This document shows positions 29,985 to 38,610 of a stretch of DNA of 46,684 nt, in pieces. The first letter of the stretch is position 1. The number at the start of each line of letters is the position of its first letter. Position numbers and translations under genes: made by a program. The stretch comes from DATEEG01 sp035525055. GTDB lineage: Bacteria; Actinomycetota; Acidimicrobiia; Spongiisociales; ZC4RG35. The stretch lies in contig DATLEZ010000103.1 in the NCBI GenBank assembly GCA_035525055.1, positions 1 to 46,684 on the forward strand, read 5' to 3'. A model generated the notes under the pieces. That model saw only the letters and a list, made by a program, of their open reading frames with translations, was not told where the DNA came from and searched no databases.

Positions 29985-31402
29985 TGACTACGAGCGAAAC
30001 CGACGAGAAATCAGCGAAAGACGCGGCCAAGAAGGACCCAGACCGCGAAAACCTGCGGGAGGAACTCGACCTCTGGATCTCTGGTACCGAAGAGCCAGAC
30101 GAGACCGAGCTCTGGGACACCTCGTCGACCGATGAAGGCTCCCAGGAAATGCGTGAGGATGAGTCCGCCCTCAGGCTGAAGGAGCAGCGCGGGGTTGTCG
30201 TCGAGGATGACTACACCTTCGACGAGGAGCTGCCCGACGACGAACGCATGATCGTCAACATGGGACCCCAGCATCCGTCGACCCACGGAGTGCTCCGGTT
30301 GCAGATCGAGCTCGAAGGGGAAATGATCCGCAGGACCAAGCCGATCATCGGGTATCTGCATACCGGGATGGAGAAGACCGGCGAGGGTCTCACCTTCATG
30401 CAGGGCCCAACCAATGTCACCCGCATGGACTATCTGGCTCCCCTTCACAACGAACTCGCGTTTTCGCTGGCAGTGGAGCGGCTCCTCGGCGTCGAGGTGC
30501 CGCCGCGGGGACAGGCAATTCGCATCCTGATGACCGAGCTCAACCGTATCGCTTCGCACTTGGTGGCGATGGCAACCAACGGGATGGACATCGGAGCGCT
30601 GTCGATCTTCACGTACGGGTTCCGGGAGCGCGAGCAGATCCTGGCGTTCTTTGAGAAGGTCACCGGCCTCCGTCTCAATCACAACTACATCCGGCCGGGA
30701 GGAGTGGCGGCCGAGCTGCCGCCGGGATGGCGGGCCGACGTCGCCACCATCTGCGAGACCATCCCTGCCCGACTCGCCGACTACGACAACATGCTCAAGG
30801 AGAACCCGATCTGGACCGGTCGCACCCGGGGGATCGGCGTCATCACCCAGGAAGAATGCCTTGCCTACAGCATTACTGGGCCGACGCTGCGCTCGGCCGG
30901 CGTCTCCTGGGATATCCGCAAGGCCTTCCCGTACTCGGGGATCGAGAAGTACGAGTTCGAGGTGCCGGTGGGGGAACGGGGCGACGTCTACGACCGCTAC
31001 CGGGTCAGGATCGAAGAGATGCTCCAGTCGGTGAAGATCGTTCAGCAGGTAGCAGAAGCCATGCCCAAGGGCGACTACCGCACAGACGATCGCAAGGTGA
31101 CACCGCCTCCCCGTCAGCGAATCGACGAGTCGATGGAAGCCTTGATCCATCACTTCAAGATCTTCACAGAGGGATTCCGGGTTCCACCAGGCGAGACCTA
31201 CGTCGCCATTGAGTCGCCCCGTGGTGAACTCGGTTGCTACCTGGTTTCCGACGGCGAGGGCAGGCCCTATCGGATGCACACCCGGGCCCCGTCTTTCTAC
31301 AACCTGCAGGGCCTGCCGACGATGATGGCTGACTCGCTCATGGCCGACACGGTTGCCACGATCGCCTCGCTCGATCCCGTGATGGGAGACGTCGACCGCT
31401 AG
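29984..31402 (+). CDS. nuoD: NADH-quinone oxidoreductase subunit D with acidic N-terminal extension
   Basis: 472 aa. The conserved 49-kDa subunit begins near residue 88 with MIVNMGPQHPSTHGVLRL, which includes the quinone-site His region; GYLHTGMEK, NYIRPGGVA and the C-terminal SLDPVMGDVDR are all present. The first 85 residues are a highly charged, Asp/Glu-rich extension not needed for the core fold. The start is fixed by the TGATG overlap with nuoC. Last gene of the first nuo block. Confidence 0.95.
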   Translation: MTTSETDEKSAKDAAKKDPDRENLREELDLWISGTEEPDETELWDTSSTDEGSQEMREDESALRLKEQRGVVVEDDYTFDEELPDDERMIVNMGPQHPSTHGVLRLQIELEGEMIRRTKPIIGYLHTGMEKTGEGLTFMQGPTNVTRMDYLAPLHNELAFSLAVERLLGVEVPPRGQAIRILMTELNRIASHLVAMATNGMDIGALSIFTYGFREREQILAFFEKVTGLRLNHNYIRPGGVAAELPPGWRADVATICETIPARLADYDNMLKENPIWTGRTRGIGVITQEECLAYSITGPTLRSAGVSWDIRKAFPYSGIEKYEFEVPVGERGDVYDRYRVRIEEMLQSVKIVQQVAEAMPKGDYRTDDRKVTPPPRQRIDESMEALIHHFKIFTEGFRVPPGETYVAIESPRGELGCYLVSDGEGRPYRMHTRAPSFYNLQGLPTMMADSLMADTVATIASLDPVMGDVDR

Positions 31403-31412
31403 CAAAGACTCT

Positions 31413-31451
31413 GTGAAGGTTTACCCACCGTTTTGGTGCGACAACCTTCAC
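31413..31451 (+). terminator. Hairpin after nuoD
   Basis: GTGAAGGTT (31413-31421) pairs with AACCTTCAC (31443-31451), with an inner CACC/GGTG (31426-31438) and loop GTTTT. It starts 10 nt after the nuoD stop and is a fair terminator without a long T-tract. A direct third copy, GTGAAGGTT at 31475-31483, leads into the next promoter, so the sequence may double as an operator. Confidence 0.5.
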
Positions 31452-31482
31452 GGTTCTCCCTCCGTCAAGGTCGTGTGAAGGT

Positions 31483-31515
31483 TTGTGGTCCGGACCGGCA
31501 GCGTAGGCTGGCGCC
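31483..31515 (+). promoter_or_regulatory. Promoter of the NTF2-like gene, leaderless
   Basis: TTGTGG (31483-31488) as -35, 15-bp spacer, TAGGCT (31504-31509), six bases, ATG at 31516. Confidence 0.45.
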
Positions 31516-31872
31516 ATGACACCCACCGAAGTCCAATCCTGGCTTGATCGTTACGTCGAGGCGTGGCACAGCTACGACCGCGAGCAGATCAAAGCCCTCT
31601 TCTCCGACGACGCCTCCTACAAATACCACCCCTGGGACGACGAGATAGTCGGAGCCGATGCCATTGCCGATGATTGGCTGGCCAATAAGGACGATCCTCG
31701 AACCTGGGAGGCGAGCTACCGCCCTCTCCACATCGATGGCAACAAGACGTTCACGACGGGAACCTCCTCCTACAGCAACGGCAGCGTCTTCTGGAACTTG
31801 TGGGAGGTCGACTTCGACGACGCCGGCCGGTGCAACCGCTTCGTCGAGTGGTTCATGCTCCAACCGGAGTAG
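31516..31872 (+). CDS. SnoaL/NTF2-like small protein
   Basis: 118 aa with the cone-shaped NTF2 fold pattern: an N-terminal helix WLDRYVEAWHSYDREQIKALFSDDASYKYHP, then four strands ending FWNLWEVDFDDAGRCNRFVEWFM. Such proteins are small-molecule binding or isomerase-like enzymes; no function can be assigned. It has its own promoter and interrupts the nuo cluster between nuoD and nuoE. Confidence 0.75.
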   Translation: MTPTEVQSWLDRYVEAWHSYDREQIKALFSDDASYKYHPWDDEIVGADAIADDWLANKDDPRTWEASYRPLHIDGNKTFTTGTSSYSNGSVFWNLWEVDFDDAGRCNRFVEWFMLQPE

Positions 31873-31981
31873 CCCCGTTCACGCAACCTAAGTTCCTCCG
31901 GTTTTGGCCCAATCAGCTTCCATTTGAATTCTGCTCTCCTGGTGTCGATCTTCCGCGCCAGAACGGGAAGTTCGGTCCCGC

Positions 31982-32623
31982 CTACTGGTCGAAGGAGACA
32001 GCCCGGCGCTTGCGCGACTTGCGCCATTCGAGGGCGATTGGAATCAACGAAAGGGCAATGATCACCGCGATGATCGGCAGCAAGTAGGCGTCGATGTCGG
32101 GGATCAACTCGCCGAGCATGTAGCCGAGCAGCGTGACCCCGACCGCCCACAGCAGGCCGCCGATCACGTTGTAAGTGACAAAGGTGCGGTACTTCATGGT
32201 GCCAACTCCGGCCACGATCGGGGCGAAGGTGCGGACGATCGGCACGAACCGGGCCAGGACGATGGTCTTGACGCCGTGGCGCTCGAAGAAATGCTGGGCT
32301 TTCTCGACGTATTCCTGCTTGAAGAGCAGGGAGTCGGGGCGACGGAAGAGGGCCGGTCCCACCTTCTTGCCGAAGGCATAGCCAACCTGATCGCCCGCAA
32401 CGGCCGCCACAAAGCACCCGACCAGGATCACCGGCAAGTTCAGGGTGCCCTGGGCGGCGAACAGTCCGGCGGTGAAGAGGAGCGAGTCACCCGGGAGAAA
32501 AAACCCGATCAGGAGTCCCGATTCGGCGAACACGATCAGGAAAAGCCCGATCGTGCCAACAGTAACCAGGAGTTCTTGAGGGTCGAGAAACACTGCGATC
32601 AGGGTATCGGCTCGACGGGCCAA
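31982..32623 (-). CDS. DedA-family membrane protein
   Basis: 213 aa. Family motifs FAESGLLIGFFLPGDSLLFTAG and, after the re-entrant region, ARFVPIVRTFAPIVAGVG, with the conserved basic and acidic residues (Glu, Asp, Arg). DedA/TVP38 proteins act in lipid carrier or phospholipid flipping and proton-motive-force homeostasis. It lies on the opposite strand between nuoD and nuoE. It converges with the NTF2-like gene across 109 bp with no clear signal. Confidence 0.9.
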   Translation of the reverse strand: MARRADTLIAVFLDPQELLVTVGTIGLFLIVFAESGLLIGFFLPGDSLLFTAGLFAAQGTLNLPVILVGCFVAAVAGDQVGYAFGKKVGPALFRRPDSLLFKQEYVEKAQHFFERHGVKTIVLARFVPIVRTFAPIVAGVGTMKYRTFVTYNVIGGLLWAVGVTLLGYMLGELIPDIDAYLLPIIAVIIALSLIPIALEWRKSRKRRAVSFDQ

Positions 32624-32660
32624 GCTCTGACCTGATTTCCCGGCCTGCGCCGGCCCTTCC

Positions 32661-32692
32661 TATTCTCGCCGGGAATGAAAGCCCGGCGATGA
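32661..32692 (+). promoter_or_regulatory. nuoE leader: -10 box and five-codon overlapping ORF
   Basis: TATTCT (32661-32666) is eight bases before an ATG at 32675 that opens the mini-ORF MKARR with TGA at 32690-32692, overlapping the nuoE ATG (32689) as ATGA. It could couple nuoE translation to a leaderless mini-ORF, as seen for nuoH. Confidence 0.3.
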
Positions 32693-33318
32693 GCAATTGG
32701 CCAGAGGCCACCCAGGAAAGGGCCCGAGTCATCGTTGCCCGCTACCCGGCCAAGCGGTCCGCGGTCATGCCCCTTCTGTACCTGGCGATGGCTGAGGACG
32801 GTTACTTGACCGAGGCAGGCATGGCCGAAGTCGCCGAGTGGGTCGGGATCACCCCCGCTCAGGTACTGGCCGTCGCCTCCTTCTACACGATGTACAAGCG
32901 GGAGCCCACCGGGCGCTATCTGATCTCATGCTGCACATCGATCTCGTGCATGCTTCTTGGCAGCGATGAGGTGCTCCATGCCCTCGAAGACGAGTCGGGG
33001 GTGCCTCACGGTGAGACCGACGCCGACGGCCTCATCTCAGTCGAGCACGCCGAGTGCATCGGCGCCTGTGGCGGAGCTCCAGCGGTGCAGGTCAATTACG
33101 AACTGATCGAGGGAATCTCGCCCGAGAAGGCGAGAGAACTGGTGCGCTGGCTGCGGACGGCCTTGCCCCCGGTCGTAGGCACGGATGAGATGCAGGGACT
33201 TTTCGGAGGCAAGCCATCTTTCGACTGGGCCATCAAGGAGGAAGGCGGGGCCACGGGCCCATATCCAGCCTTCGAACCGCTGGGGACCGTCGCCGACGCA
33301 TTCGGGGAACGAACTTGA
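32689..33318 (+). CDS. nuoE: NADH-quinone oxidoreductase subunit E
   Basis: 209 aa of the thioredoxin-like 24-kDa family. The [2Fe-2S] N1a ligands are Cys-x4-Cys in CTSISC and Cys-x3-Cys in ECIGACGGAP. The first 75 residues are the usual four-helix bundle. A 40-residue C-terminal tail (DWAIKEEGG onward) is longer than in E. coli. Begins the nuoEFG block, which forms the NADH-oxidising module. Confidence 0.95.
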   Translation: MSNWPEATQERARVIVARYPAKRSAVMPLLYLAMAEDGYLTEAGMAEVAEWVGITPAQVLAVASFYTMYKREPTGRYLISCCTSISCMLLGSDEVLHALEDESGVPHGETDADGLISVEHAECIGACGGAPAVQVNYELIEGISPEKARELVRWLRTALPPVVGTDEMQGLFGGKPSFDWAIKEEGGATGPYPAFEPLGTVADAFGERT

Positions 33319-34652
33319 CCACCTACCCGCTCGTCGTCACCCGGCGGATGACCGACCATCCCACCGACAGCCACACGATCGAACGCTACGAGGCGACTGA
33401 CGGCTACGTCCAGGCCCGGCGTGCGGCGACGATGACCCGCACCGACCTGGTCGAATTGATCAAGGGTTCGGGTCTGCTCGGAAGAGGCGGCGCCGCCTTC
33501 TCGGCGGGCCTCAAGTGGAGCTTTCTGGCGCCGGCTCGACCTGCCTATCTGGTGGTCAACGGAGACGAGTCGGAGCCGGGCACGTTCAAAGACCGCCAAC
33601 TGCTCGAGCGGGATCCTCACCAGATGGTCGAGGGGATCATCATCGCTTCGATCGCCAACGAGGTCCATCACGCGTTCGTATACATCCGCGGCGAGTATCC
33701 GAAGCCGGCCCGACGGGTTCAGAAGGCCGTCGACGAGGCCTATTCCAGGGGCTATCTCGGCACAGGCATCTTCGGCGGCTCGTTCGACCTGGAAGTCACT
33801 GTTCATCTCGGAGGCGGCGCCTATATCTGTGGCGAGGAGACGGCTCTCATCAACTCCCTCGAGGGCTTGCGCGGCGAACCGAGGCTCAAGCCCCCGTACT
33901 TCCCGGCCGCCGTCGGCCTCTACAACAAACCCACCATCGTCAACAACGTCGAGACCCTATCCAATCTGCCTTACATTCTCGGCAAGGGGGTGGACGACTA
34001 CAAAGCGCTCGGGCACGCGGCCGACACCGGTACTTTCCTGTTCTCGGTTTCGGGCCATGTGCGCAAACCCGGCAACTACGAGTTGCCCCACGGCCTCACC
34101 TGGAGGGAGTTGATCTACGACGTCGCCGGCGGCATCCGTGACGATCGCCAGCTGAAGGCCTGGATTCCGGGCGGGGCCTCGGCTCCGTGGTTCGTGCCGG
34201 CCGACCACCTCGACCTTCCAGTCACCAAGGACGACACCGCCAAAGCGGGATCGATGCTCGGCTCGGGGGCGGTGGTGATCATGGATGACACGACCTGCGT
34301 CGTCCGCGCAGCCGAACGGATCGTCCGGTTCTTCGCCCACGAGTCCTGTGGGCAGTGCACGCCCTGTCGGGAAGGCACGACCTGGCTGGAGATGATCCTG
34401 CGGCGAATCGAGAGCGGTCAGGGCCGGGTGGTCGACGCCGATCTCCTTCTCGACGTGTCCGACAACATCTCGGTTGGCCTGGCCTGGCCGCCCAAGATGA
34501 CGACGATCTGCCCGCTCGGGCCCTCGGCGGTGTCGCCGATCATCTCGATCAGCAAGTACTTCAAGGACGAAGTGATGGCCCACATCCACGAGGGCCGGTG
34601 TCCGCTGCCAGGCAATGTTGAGGTTGTTAATGGCGAGGTCGACCATGGCTGA
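33315..34652 (+). CDS. nuoF: NADH-quinone oxidoreductase subunit F
   Basis: 445 aa binding FMN, NADH and cluster N3. LLGRGGAAFSAGLKW is the NADH/FMN glycine-rich motif, NGDESEPGTFKDR and YICGEETALINSLEG complete the FMN site, and ESCGQCTPCREGT holds three N3 cysteines, with the fourth in TTICPLGPSA. A TTG at 33315 overlaps the nuoE stop by 4 nt; an in-frame ATG at 33348 is an alternative. Confidence 0.95.
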   Translation: MTTYPLVVTRRMTDHPTDSHTIERYEATDGYVQARRAATMTRTDLVELIKGSGLLGRGGAAFSAGLKWSFLAPARPAYLVVNGDESEPGTFKDRQLLERDPHQMVEGIIIASIANEVHHAFVYIRGEYPKPARRVQKAVDEAYSRGYLGTGIFGGSFDLEVTVHLGGGAYICGEETALINSLEGLRGEPRLKPPYFPAAVGLYNKPTIVNNVETLSNLPYILGKGVDDYKALGHAADTGTFLFSVSGHVRKPGNYELPHGLTWRELIYDVAGGIRDDRQLKAWIPGGASAPWFVPADHLDLPVTKDDTAKAGSMLGSGAVVIMDDTTCVVRAAERIVRFFAHESCGQCTPCREGTTWLEMILRRIESGQGRVVDADLLLDVSDNISVGLAWPPKMTTICPLGPSAVSPIISISKYFKDEVMAHIHEGRCPLPGNVEVVNGEVDHG

Positions 34653-37134
34653 GTCGGTCAAGGTCACGATTAACGGCAACCGATCGCTGAGCCGGTCTGC
34701 CATCACCACTGTGGTTAGCGACGACCTCGTGAAGATCACCGTCGACGGCAAGGAAATGCAGGTCCGGAAGGGCGAGATGCTGATCAAGGCCGCCCAGGAC
34801 AACGGCAACTACATCCCCCGCTTCTGTTACCACTCTCGGATGAGGCCGGTGGGAATGTGCCGGATGTGCCTCGTAGAGATCGAAACGCCGAGAGGCCGCG
34901 GCCTCATCACCGCTTGCACCAATGCCGTAGCCGAGGGGATGGTGATCGACACCAAGTCTGATGTCGTCAGGAAGGCTCAGGAAGGCGTGCTCGAGTTTCT
35001 CCTGATCAACCATCCTCTCGATTGCCCGGTGTGCGATCGGGGTGGAGAGTGCCCCCTCCAGGACCACACCATCGCCTACGGGCCGGGGGAGTCGCGCTTT
35101 GTCGAGGAGAAGCGGCACTTCGAGAAGCCGATTCTCGTCTCCGACCTGGTCTACCTCGATCGAGAACGCTGCATCCTCTGCGCCCGTTGCACGCGCTTTT
35201 CCGACGAAGTCTCAGGTGATCCACTGATCGAGTTCATCGATCGCGGCAACTACACGCAGATCAACACGTTTCCCGAACTGCCCTTCTCGTCTTACTTCTC
35301 GGGCAACACGGTTCAGATCTGTCCGGTCGGCGCCCTGACTGCCCGGCCCTACAGGTTTCGGGCCCGGCCCTGGGACCTGGTGGCGGTCGAGTCGACCTGC
35401 CCGCATTGCACCTCCGGCGAGCGGATCACGGTCCAGGCCAGCCAGAACGAAGTGCTTCGGTTCCTCGCCGTCGACGCTGAGGCCACCAACTGGGGATGGC
35501 TGTCCGACAAGTGCCGTTTCGGGTTCCACCACATTGAGTCGGATGATCGCCTTACGTCGCCCCTGATCCGCCAGGACGACGGTTCGTTCACCGAGGCCTC
35601 CTGGGGCGAGGCGCTCGATCTGGTTGCCTCCCGACTCAGGGAGATACGTGATGCCGGCCAGCAGAGCGCCGTGCTGGGCGGTGCCAGGGGGACCAACGAA
35701 GATGCCTACGCGTTGTCCAAGTTCGCCAGGGTTGCCCTCGGGACGAACAACGTCGACGCTCAGATGGACGATGGGCTCGAGCCACAGTTCCTGGTCGCCA
35801 CCCCCGATCGGGCCCTGATCTCTGACCTTGACCAAGCCAGGGCAATCGTGGTGTGGGGATCGGATCTCAAAGAGGAGCATCCAACGCTCTATCTGCGGGT
35901 TCGCCACGCTGCCCAGGAACGCGGCGCGACGCTCATCGTCATCCATCCCCGCGGCACGGGTCTCGACGATCGTGCCACCCACCGAATTACGTATCGGCCC
36001 GGAGCAGGGGCCGATGTCCTCACAGGCCTCAAAGGGGACCGCTACCCCGAAATTGCTGCTGTCCTCGCCGAGGGGCCCATCGTCGCGTTGGTGGGGCGGA
36101 CCGGCTACGCAGAGGATCCCCGGCTGGCAGAAGCTGCGGCCGCCTGGGTCCGAACCTTGCCGGACGCCAGGCTTCTGCCATTGGTCCGCCGCTCTAACAC
36201 GTATGGGGCGCTCGATATGGGTCTGGCCCCCAGTCTGCTGCCTGGCCGGGTGGCGGTGGGTTCCTCCGACCTCGGCGGGGCTTGGGGCGAAATTCCGGCG
36301 ACGCGGGGACGCGATGCCCGCGGGATCCTTGATGGCCTCGCGGCTGGTGAGATCATCGGCCTCTTGTTGGCCGGAGCCGACCCGGTCCGAGACGTCCCTG
36401 ACGGGTCATTGGCGAAGACCGCCATCGAAAATGCCCGCTTCGTGGTGGCGATCGACCTCTTCCTGACCGACTCCTCGCGCCTGGCCGATGTCGTGCTTCC
36501 CGCCGAGGGTTTCTCCGAGAAGGAGGGGACCGTCACCAACGTCGAGGGCAGGGTGCAGAAGGTGGCCAGGGTTGTCCCCGGGCCGGGGCAGAGTCGGGCC
36601 GATTGGTCGATTCTCGACGACGTTGCTGCTCGCATGGGCAAGCCTCTCGGTCTCGAGTCGGCCGAGGCGATTTCGAAGGAGATTTCGACTTTCGCGGCCG
36701 CCTACGAAGGCGTCACCTGGGATGTGGTCGAGACCGTCCGAGACGGGGTGGTGGTGCCGATGGAGGCAATGCCACGAGCCACTGGGGGCCAGCTGTTGTC
36801 CTATATCCCGGCGGACACGCCCGGGAAGGCTCAGTCCGGAGAGTTCGTCCTCCACTATGCCCGAACGATGTTCGATGACGGTGTCCTCCTGCGACACGGG
36901 TTGTCTCTAGCCGAGTTGGCCCCGGGTGCTGCGGCCCACCTCCATCCCGACGACGCTCGTCGCCTCGGTCTAAAAGAGGAGTCGATGGTCGATGTCAAGA
37001 CCAGCGCGGGATCGGCCCGTCTCCCGGTTCGCATCGATGAGAGCCTCATTCACGGGGTCGTGTACGTGCCCTTTAATCAGCCCGGAACGCCCTCTCTGGG
37101 CTCGGATCCGGTGGTAACAGTCACCAAGGTCTGA
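34645..37134 (+). CDS. nuoG: NADH-quinone oxidoreductase subunit G
   Basis: 829 aa. The ferredoxin domain has FCYHSRMRPVGMCRMC (N1b), HPLDCPVCDRGGEC (N5, with its His ligand) and CILCARC plus the downstream Cys (N4). In the molybdopterin-like domain, CPHCTSGE keeps two cysteines of the N7 motif; the third is Glu and the fourth is displaced (SDKCRF), so N7 is probably absent. The core begins VKITVDGKEMQ near residue 29; the preceding 28 residues include a similar VKVTINGN, possibly a partial duplication. ATG 34645 overlaps the nuoF stop by 8 nt. Confidence 0.93.
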   Translation: MAESVKVTINGNRSLSRSAITTVVSDDLVKITVDGKEMQVRKGEMLIKAAQDNGNYIPRFCYHSRMRPVGMCRMCLVEIETPRGRGLITACTNAVAEGMVIDTKSDVVRKAQEGVLEFLLINHPLDCPVCDRGGECPLQDHTIAYGPGESRFVEEKRHFEKPILVSDLVYLDRERCILCARCTRFSDEVSGDPLIEFIDRGNYTQINTFPELPFSSYFSGNTVQICPVGALTARPYRFRARPWDLVAVESTCPHCTSGERITVQASQNEVLRFLAVDAEATNWGWLSDKCRFGFHHIESDDRLTSPLIRQDDGSFTEASWGEALDLVASRLREIRDAGQQSAVLGGARGTNEDAYALSKFARVALGTNNVDAQMDDGLEPQFLVATPDRALISDLDQARAIVVWGSDLKEEHPTLYLRVRHAAQERGATLIVIHPRGTGLDDRATHRITYRPGAGADVLTGLKGDRYPEIAAVLAEGPIVALVGRTGYAEDPRLAEAAAAWVRTLPDARLLPLVRRSNTYGALDMGLAPSLLPGRVAVGSSDLGGAWGEIPATRGRDARGILDGLAAGEIIGLLLAGADPVRDVPDGSLAKTAIENARFVVAIDLFLTDSSRLADVVLPAEGFSEKEGTVTNVEGRVQKVARVVPGPGQSRADWSILDDVAARMGKPLGLESAEAISKEISTFAAAYEGVTWDVVETVRDGVVVPMEAMPRATGGQLLSYIPADTPGKAQSGEFVLHYARTMFDDGVLLRHGLSLAELAPGAAAHLHPDDARRLGLKEESMVDVKTSAGSARLPVRIDESLIHGVVYVPFNQPGTPSLGSDPVVTVTKV

Positions 37135-37145
37135 GCCTTTAGGCC

Positions 37146-37565
37146 GTGCCGAAAATCCGTCCGTTCGAGCAGACTGATGAAGCCCAGGTCATCGCGTTGT
37201 GGCAGCAGTGCGGCTTGCAGCGAAGTTGGAACGATCCCCATCTCGACATCGCTCGCAGGCAAGCTGTCGGAGACGGGTTGTTCCTCGTCGCCGAGATCGA
37301 CGGAGCGGTGGTCGGGACCCTGATGGCCGGATACGACGGCCACCGTGGTTCCATCAACTACGTCGGAGTGCTGCCCGGCAGTCGGAGATTGGGCATCGGG
37401 CGAGCGCTGGTGTCAATGGCCGAGCAGCTCTTGGTTGAGCGAGGCTGCCCCAAGATCAATCTTCAGGTTCGGACCGACAACCTCGAAGCAGTCGAGTTCT
37501 ATCGCCGCCTCGGCTACCAGAAATTCGAGGTGGTGGACATGGGCAAGCGACTGATAGCGGATTGA
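37146..37565 (+). CDS. GNAT acetyltransferase, YpeA-like
   Basis: 139 aa, a complete GNAT domain: IRPFEQTDEAQVIALW at the start, the acetyl-CoA loop VLPGSRRLGIGRALVSMAEQ (the Q/RxxGxG/A site) and NLEAVEFYRRLGYQ. The substrate is unknown. GTG start 11 nt after nuoG, so probably cotranscribed with it. It closes the second nuo block. Confidence 0.85.
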   Translation: MPKIRPFEQTDEAQVIALWQQCGLQRSWNDPHLDIARRQAVGDGLFLVAEIDGAVVGTLMAGYDGHRGSINYVGVLPGSRRLGIGRALVSMAEQLLVERGCPKINLQVRTDNLEAVEFYRRLGYQKFEVVDMGKRLIAD

Positions 37566-37568
37566 CGA

Positions 37569-38579
37569 TCAAGGATTGAGTCGGCCGGCTTTGACCAGAA
37601 CCGTCAACGCCTGTGCAGTCACCCAGGGGTTCATCCGCTTGCTGCTGGTGCCGCCCCAATCGACGCCGGTACTTCCGCTGCGCGGCTCGACCGACGTCGA
37701 GTAAAACTTCGCCTCGGCTGGCCAACCGCCAACGGCCAGGCGCTTGGGCTCGAGGAGTTCGAGCGCTGTTTCACATCGCTCATCTCCGAGCAGATCCAAT
37801 TCGGCCATTGCCACCATGCCCCCGAGAAGGTCGTAGTGCCAATAGAGCGGGTAGTGCAACTTGAGGAAGCTGGGGTCGATGGGGTTTCCGTCCCTGCGCC
37901 GTCGAAAGAGCCCACGGGAAAGGAACACCTCGGCGGCAGCGCGGGCCGCAGCTCCCGCCGCCTTGTCGTTGCGTGATCTGGCGTAGGCCGCGAGCCCCCG
38001 CATCGGTGTGAGAGTCTCCATGAACGACGACGTGTCGGCCGAGGGGTTGCGATCACAATTCCAACCACCGTCCGGCCATTGCCAGTGGAGGAGTCGCTCA
38101 ACAAGCCTGTCCGCCCGCTCGTCCGCTAGCCCGAGTTGGACCAACGCCCTTAGCGCGTTGCCTTGCTGGGACGCGCACCGCCGATGTCGGCCCTCGGTGA
38201 TCGGCACTCCTTCCCGGCCGTATCCGCTCGTTTTGGACTTGGCCTCATACTCCAGGTAGTAGCGGTCGCCGAGCCATTGATCCGCCACCCTGTCGCGCAA
38301 GGGTTCGAGTTCGCCCGAACCCGGCGGATAGCCGAGATCGGCCAGGTCCGCCAGGACCCAGTGGGCGCCGTGCCACTTCTCGTAGACATTCCCGGGCGGA
38401 ACCCCGGCAATGAGCGTCCGGGCCCGTGTCGAATTCCGCACCTCTTCTCTCAGGTCGCCGAGGGCGGAGTCGGGCTCCCCAAGAACGTCACGCCTCACCT
38501 TGAGGACGACCGAAGGCTCGTCCTGTGTCAGGAGCACTTCGACCACGTCGGCGACTTCAACAGTCATCCCCCCAAACAT
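37569..38579 (-). CDS. Alpha/alpha-toroid (prenyltransferase/squalene-cyclase-repeat-like) protein, unknown function
   Basis: 336 aa. It has repeating helix pairs with the QW-type motif HWQWPDGGWNCDRNPSADTSSF and the later LAVGGWPAEAKFY and MNPWVTAQALTVL, typical of terpenoid cyclase/prenyltransferase barrels. The DxDD catalytic acid motif of squalene-hopene cyclases is not seen, so it is not an obvious cyclase. It transcribes against the nuo genes and converges on the GNAT gene across 3 bp. ATG 38579 or the next ATG 38567. Confidence 0.65.
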   Translation of the reverse strand: MFGGMTVEVADVVEVLLTQDEPSVVLKVRRDVLGEPDSALGDLREEVRNSTRARTLIAGVPPGNVYEKWHGAHWVLADLADLGYPPGSGELEPLRDRVADQWLGDRYYLEYEAKSKTSGYGREGVPITEGRHRRCASQQGNALRALVQLGLADERADRLVERLLHWQWPDGGWNCDRNPSADTSSFMETLTPMRGLAAYARSRNDKAAGAAARAAAEVFLSRGLFRRRRDGNPIDPSFLKLHYPLYWHYDLLGGMVAMAELDLLGDERCETALELLEPKRLAVGGWPAEAKFYSTSVEPRSGSTGVDWGGTSSKRMNPWVTAQALTVLVKAGRLNP

Positions 38580-38610
38580 ACCCCTTTGTCCCCCAAGCGA
38601 AAGCTGGGGG

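Noticed and set aside
30011..31405. 464-codon open frame antisense to nuoD
   Set aside because: It mirrors nuoD exactly, has shadow-type composition (Arg, His, Gly-rich) and no recognisable domain. High-GC genes routinely leave antisense frames open.
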